From contig NZ_CP130565.1 in assembly GCF_030534335.1 (NCBI RefSeq), positions 317,501 to 381,500 of the forward strand: DNA of 64,000 bases, written 5' to 3'. Under the pieces are notes generated by a model. That model was not told the DNA's origin and ran no database searches. It saw only the letters and a program-made list of their open reading frames with translations. Source of the stretch: Marivirga harenae (GTDB taxonomy: Bacteria > Bacteroidota > Bacteroidia > Cytophagales > Cyclobacteriaceae). Position numbers and translations under genes: made by a program. Of the stretch, positions 62,744 through 64,000 are shown piece after piece (position 1 is the first letter of the stretch; the number at the start of each line of letters is the position of its first letter).

Positions 62744-64000
62744 TTAAAGCTTACTTGCCAATTGTTTCCTTAATTCTTCATTTTCGTTTTGTGCATCAAC
62801 CAGCATCTTTTCATAATCTTTTTGAGTTCTTTGCATTTCTTCCTGTGTCGCAGATAATTCCTCCATATTCTGACGCATCTCCTCTTCCTGTGCTCTCATT
62901 TCTTCTGTCTGTTGCTGAGATTGCTGATAGAGCTCGGTGGTTTTTTGATTCACTTTGGCAGTGTTTAAAGCCACTGCGATACTCTCCCCTGCCTTCTCCA
63001 AGAAATCTCTTTCATATTCTTTTAATACTCTAAAGCTCGCCAGTTCCATTATCCCTTCAATATATTCATCTCTTTTAACTGGGGTAATTATTATAGACCG
63101 CGGATTGGCATCTCCTAACCCAGATTTAATGTTAATATAGTTTTCGGGAACCTCAGTAAGGTAAATGCTGTCTTTTTCCTGATAAGACTGACCAACCAAA
63201 CCTTCTCCAGGCTGAATTTTTTTATTGATTTTCTTTCTTCTATCATAAGCATAACAGCCTTCTAATTCGAGAAAAGTATCATCCCCCTCCTCTTTTACAA
63301 TGAAAAATCCTCCTTGATTGAGCTTCATATATTTTACCAAAAATTCGATAACCTCATAAGTCAAATCCTTAAGATTACTACCGTTATCTCGAATTATATT
63401 GGATAGTTCAGCCAAGCCCTTGTTCGTAAAACGCTCCTGTTCTTCTCTAATCGAACTTTTCTTTAAGCTTTCTCGCATATCCATCAGTGCACTACTTAAA
63501 GGATCTTCTTCGTTCAAATCAAATTCTTTATCATAATTGCTATTGGCTATTTCTTTAGCAAAAAGGATATTGGTTTTGGTTATATCTGCTTGCTCTTCAC
63601 TTTCAATCATTTTTTGAATCAAAAACTTTGACCTGTTTCGCGTGTATATAGAGTAGGACGCTGCAATTACTACAGCAACAGCAACCAAGCCAACATGGAA
63701 AAGGAATGTCTGCAAATCCATGTAATCCAACTGAGTGAAATAAACTGATTGATAGGTCTCCTCATTATTTACAAAACCCAAATACTGAATGTAAGCAAAA
63801 ATGCCGTGGTGCATTACAATGAAAATTGTAGCCGGTATAAATACTTTATAGTTTTGATAAGCCATTAAAACTATGACCGCAACAAAGGCTGTAAAATGCA
63901 TCTCAAACAACCCATGCATCTGATATATAAATTGAGCCATAAAAATAGCAACAACTAAGCTTCCTACGTAGTGATGGACGTATTTTCCACGGAGCAAAAA
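62744..64000 (-). CDS. Membrane-bound GAF-domain protein, 5' end cut by window edge
   Basis: The frame is open to the right window edge, so the true start lies outside; the apparent TTG start at 63997 is not trusted. The visible part has about four membrane helices (for example FTAFVAVIVLMAYQN, IPATIFIVMHHGIFAYIQYL, LVAVAVVIAASYSIYTRN), a linker of the HAMP kind, a GAF domain (FIVKEEGDDTFLELEGCYAY to VALNTAKVNQK in part) and a Gln/Glu-rich coiled coil. No kinase or methyl-accepting domain is seen. It could be a partner for another signalling protein. The membrane part with several His (HHYVGS, HHG) is like that found in some chemoreceptor and kinase N-termini. Confidence 0.75.
   Translation of the reverse strand, partial: FLLRGKYVHHYVGSLVVAIFMAQFIYQMHGLFEMHFTAFVAVIVLMAYQNYKVFIPATIFIVMHHGIFAYIQYLGFVNNEETYQSVYFTQLDYMDLQTFLFHVGLVAVAVVIAASYSIYTRNRSKFLIQKMIESEEQADITKTNILFAKEIANSNYDKEFDLNEEDPLSSALMDMRESLKKSSIREEQERFTNKGLAELSNIIRDNGSNLKDLTYEVIEFLVKYMKLNQGGFFIVKEEGDDTFLELEGCYAYDRRKKINKKIQPGEGLVGQSYQEKDSIYLTEVPENYINIKSGLGDANPRSIIITPVKRDEYIEGIMELASFRVLKEYERDFLEKAGESIAVALNTAKVNQKTTELYQQSQQQTEEMRAQEEEMRQNMEELSATQEEMQRTQKDYEKMLVDAQNENEELRKQLASKL

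Noticed and set aside
1-64000. CRISPR arrays, tRNA or rRNA genes, transposases, phage genes
   Set aside because: I looked for regularly spaced repeats, cloverleaf-like arms ending in CCA and transposase or integrase motifs and saw none. The direct repeats present are explained by the cassette duplication.

Overview
The window comes from a member of the Bacteroidota, most likely a marine Cytophagales bacterium of the Marivirga kind (order and genus are inference). The evidence is AT-rich DNA, type A and type B secretion-tail domains of the type IX secretion system (T9SS; at 38219-41596 and 45317-47242), a SusC-like TonB-dependent receptor with a carboxypeptidase-regulatory-like domain, many lipoproteins with a leader ending in SC, Bacteroidota-type -7 elements (TAnnTTTG) instead of Shine-Dalgarno sequences, and family choices such as a fused M16 peptidase pair and metal-type HemB without the cysteine zinc site. 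No rRNA, tRNA, CRISPR, phage or transposase gene was seen.

Layout. 1-6200: a PhoD-like phosphatase cut by the window edge, a transglutaminase-like/TPR protein, an FeS-type photolyase and an AsmA-like protein. 6200-17500: proline catabolism enzyme PruA, a complementary pair of M16 peptidases, PEP carboxylase, and two NAD(P)-binding proteins, one of them divergent from an HxlR regulator. 17500-25200: an apparently frameshifted two-ORF lipoprotein, a TonB receptor with a small Cys-rich secreted partner, then a run of small enzymes (alpha/beta hydrolase, YdcF, GNAT, J-KTSC protein). 25391-29832: an unknown protein, a YihY-family membrane protein and a prolyl oligopeptidase. 30165-38088: a tandemly duplicated secreted cassette (DUF1028 Ntn-hydrolase-like protein, beta-propeller lipoprotein, second lipoprotein), headed by a proline iminopeptidase-like lipoprotein; one DUF1028 copy is a pseudogene cut by the duplication junction. 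38219-43955: a T9SS-secreted subtilisin, a beta-lactamase-fold hydrolase and a small exported protein. 43982-51973 (minus strand): a compact operon hisS-hutH-(T9SS type B protein)-ybaB-glycosyltransferase, preceded by a prenyl synthase and a rhomboid protease. 52380-60803: peroxiredoxin, M3 oligopeptidase, a flavin/2Fe-2S reductase, an unknown conserved protein, a YtcJ-like amidohydrolase, HemB and an e(P4)-type acid phosphatase. 60923-64000: a sensor kinase with a periplasmic solute-binding domain, converging on a membrane GAF protein that runs off the window.

Taken together the region is chromosomal housekeeping with a strong peptide and amino-acid scavenging theme: two M16 peptidases, S9, S8, M3, a rhomboid, proline iminopeptidase, PruA and HutH. 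The most unusual structures are the 3.4-kb tandem duplication, with a 200-bp block that is perfectly identical between otherwise diverged copies, and the split lipoprotein at 17559-19719 whose second half has no ATG.
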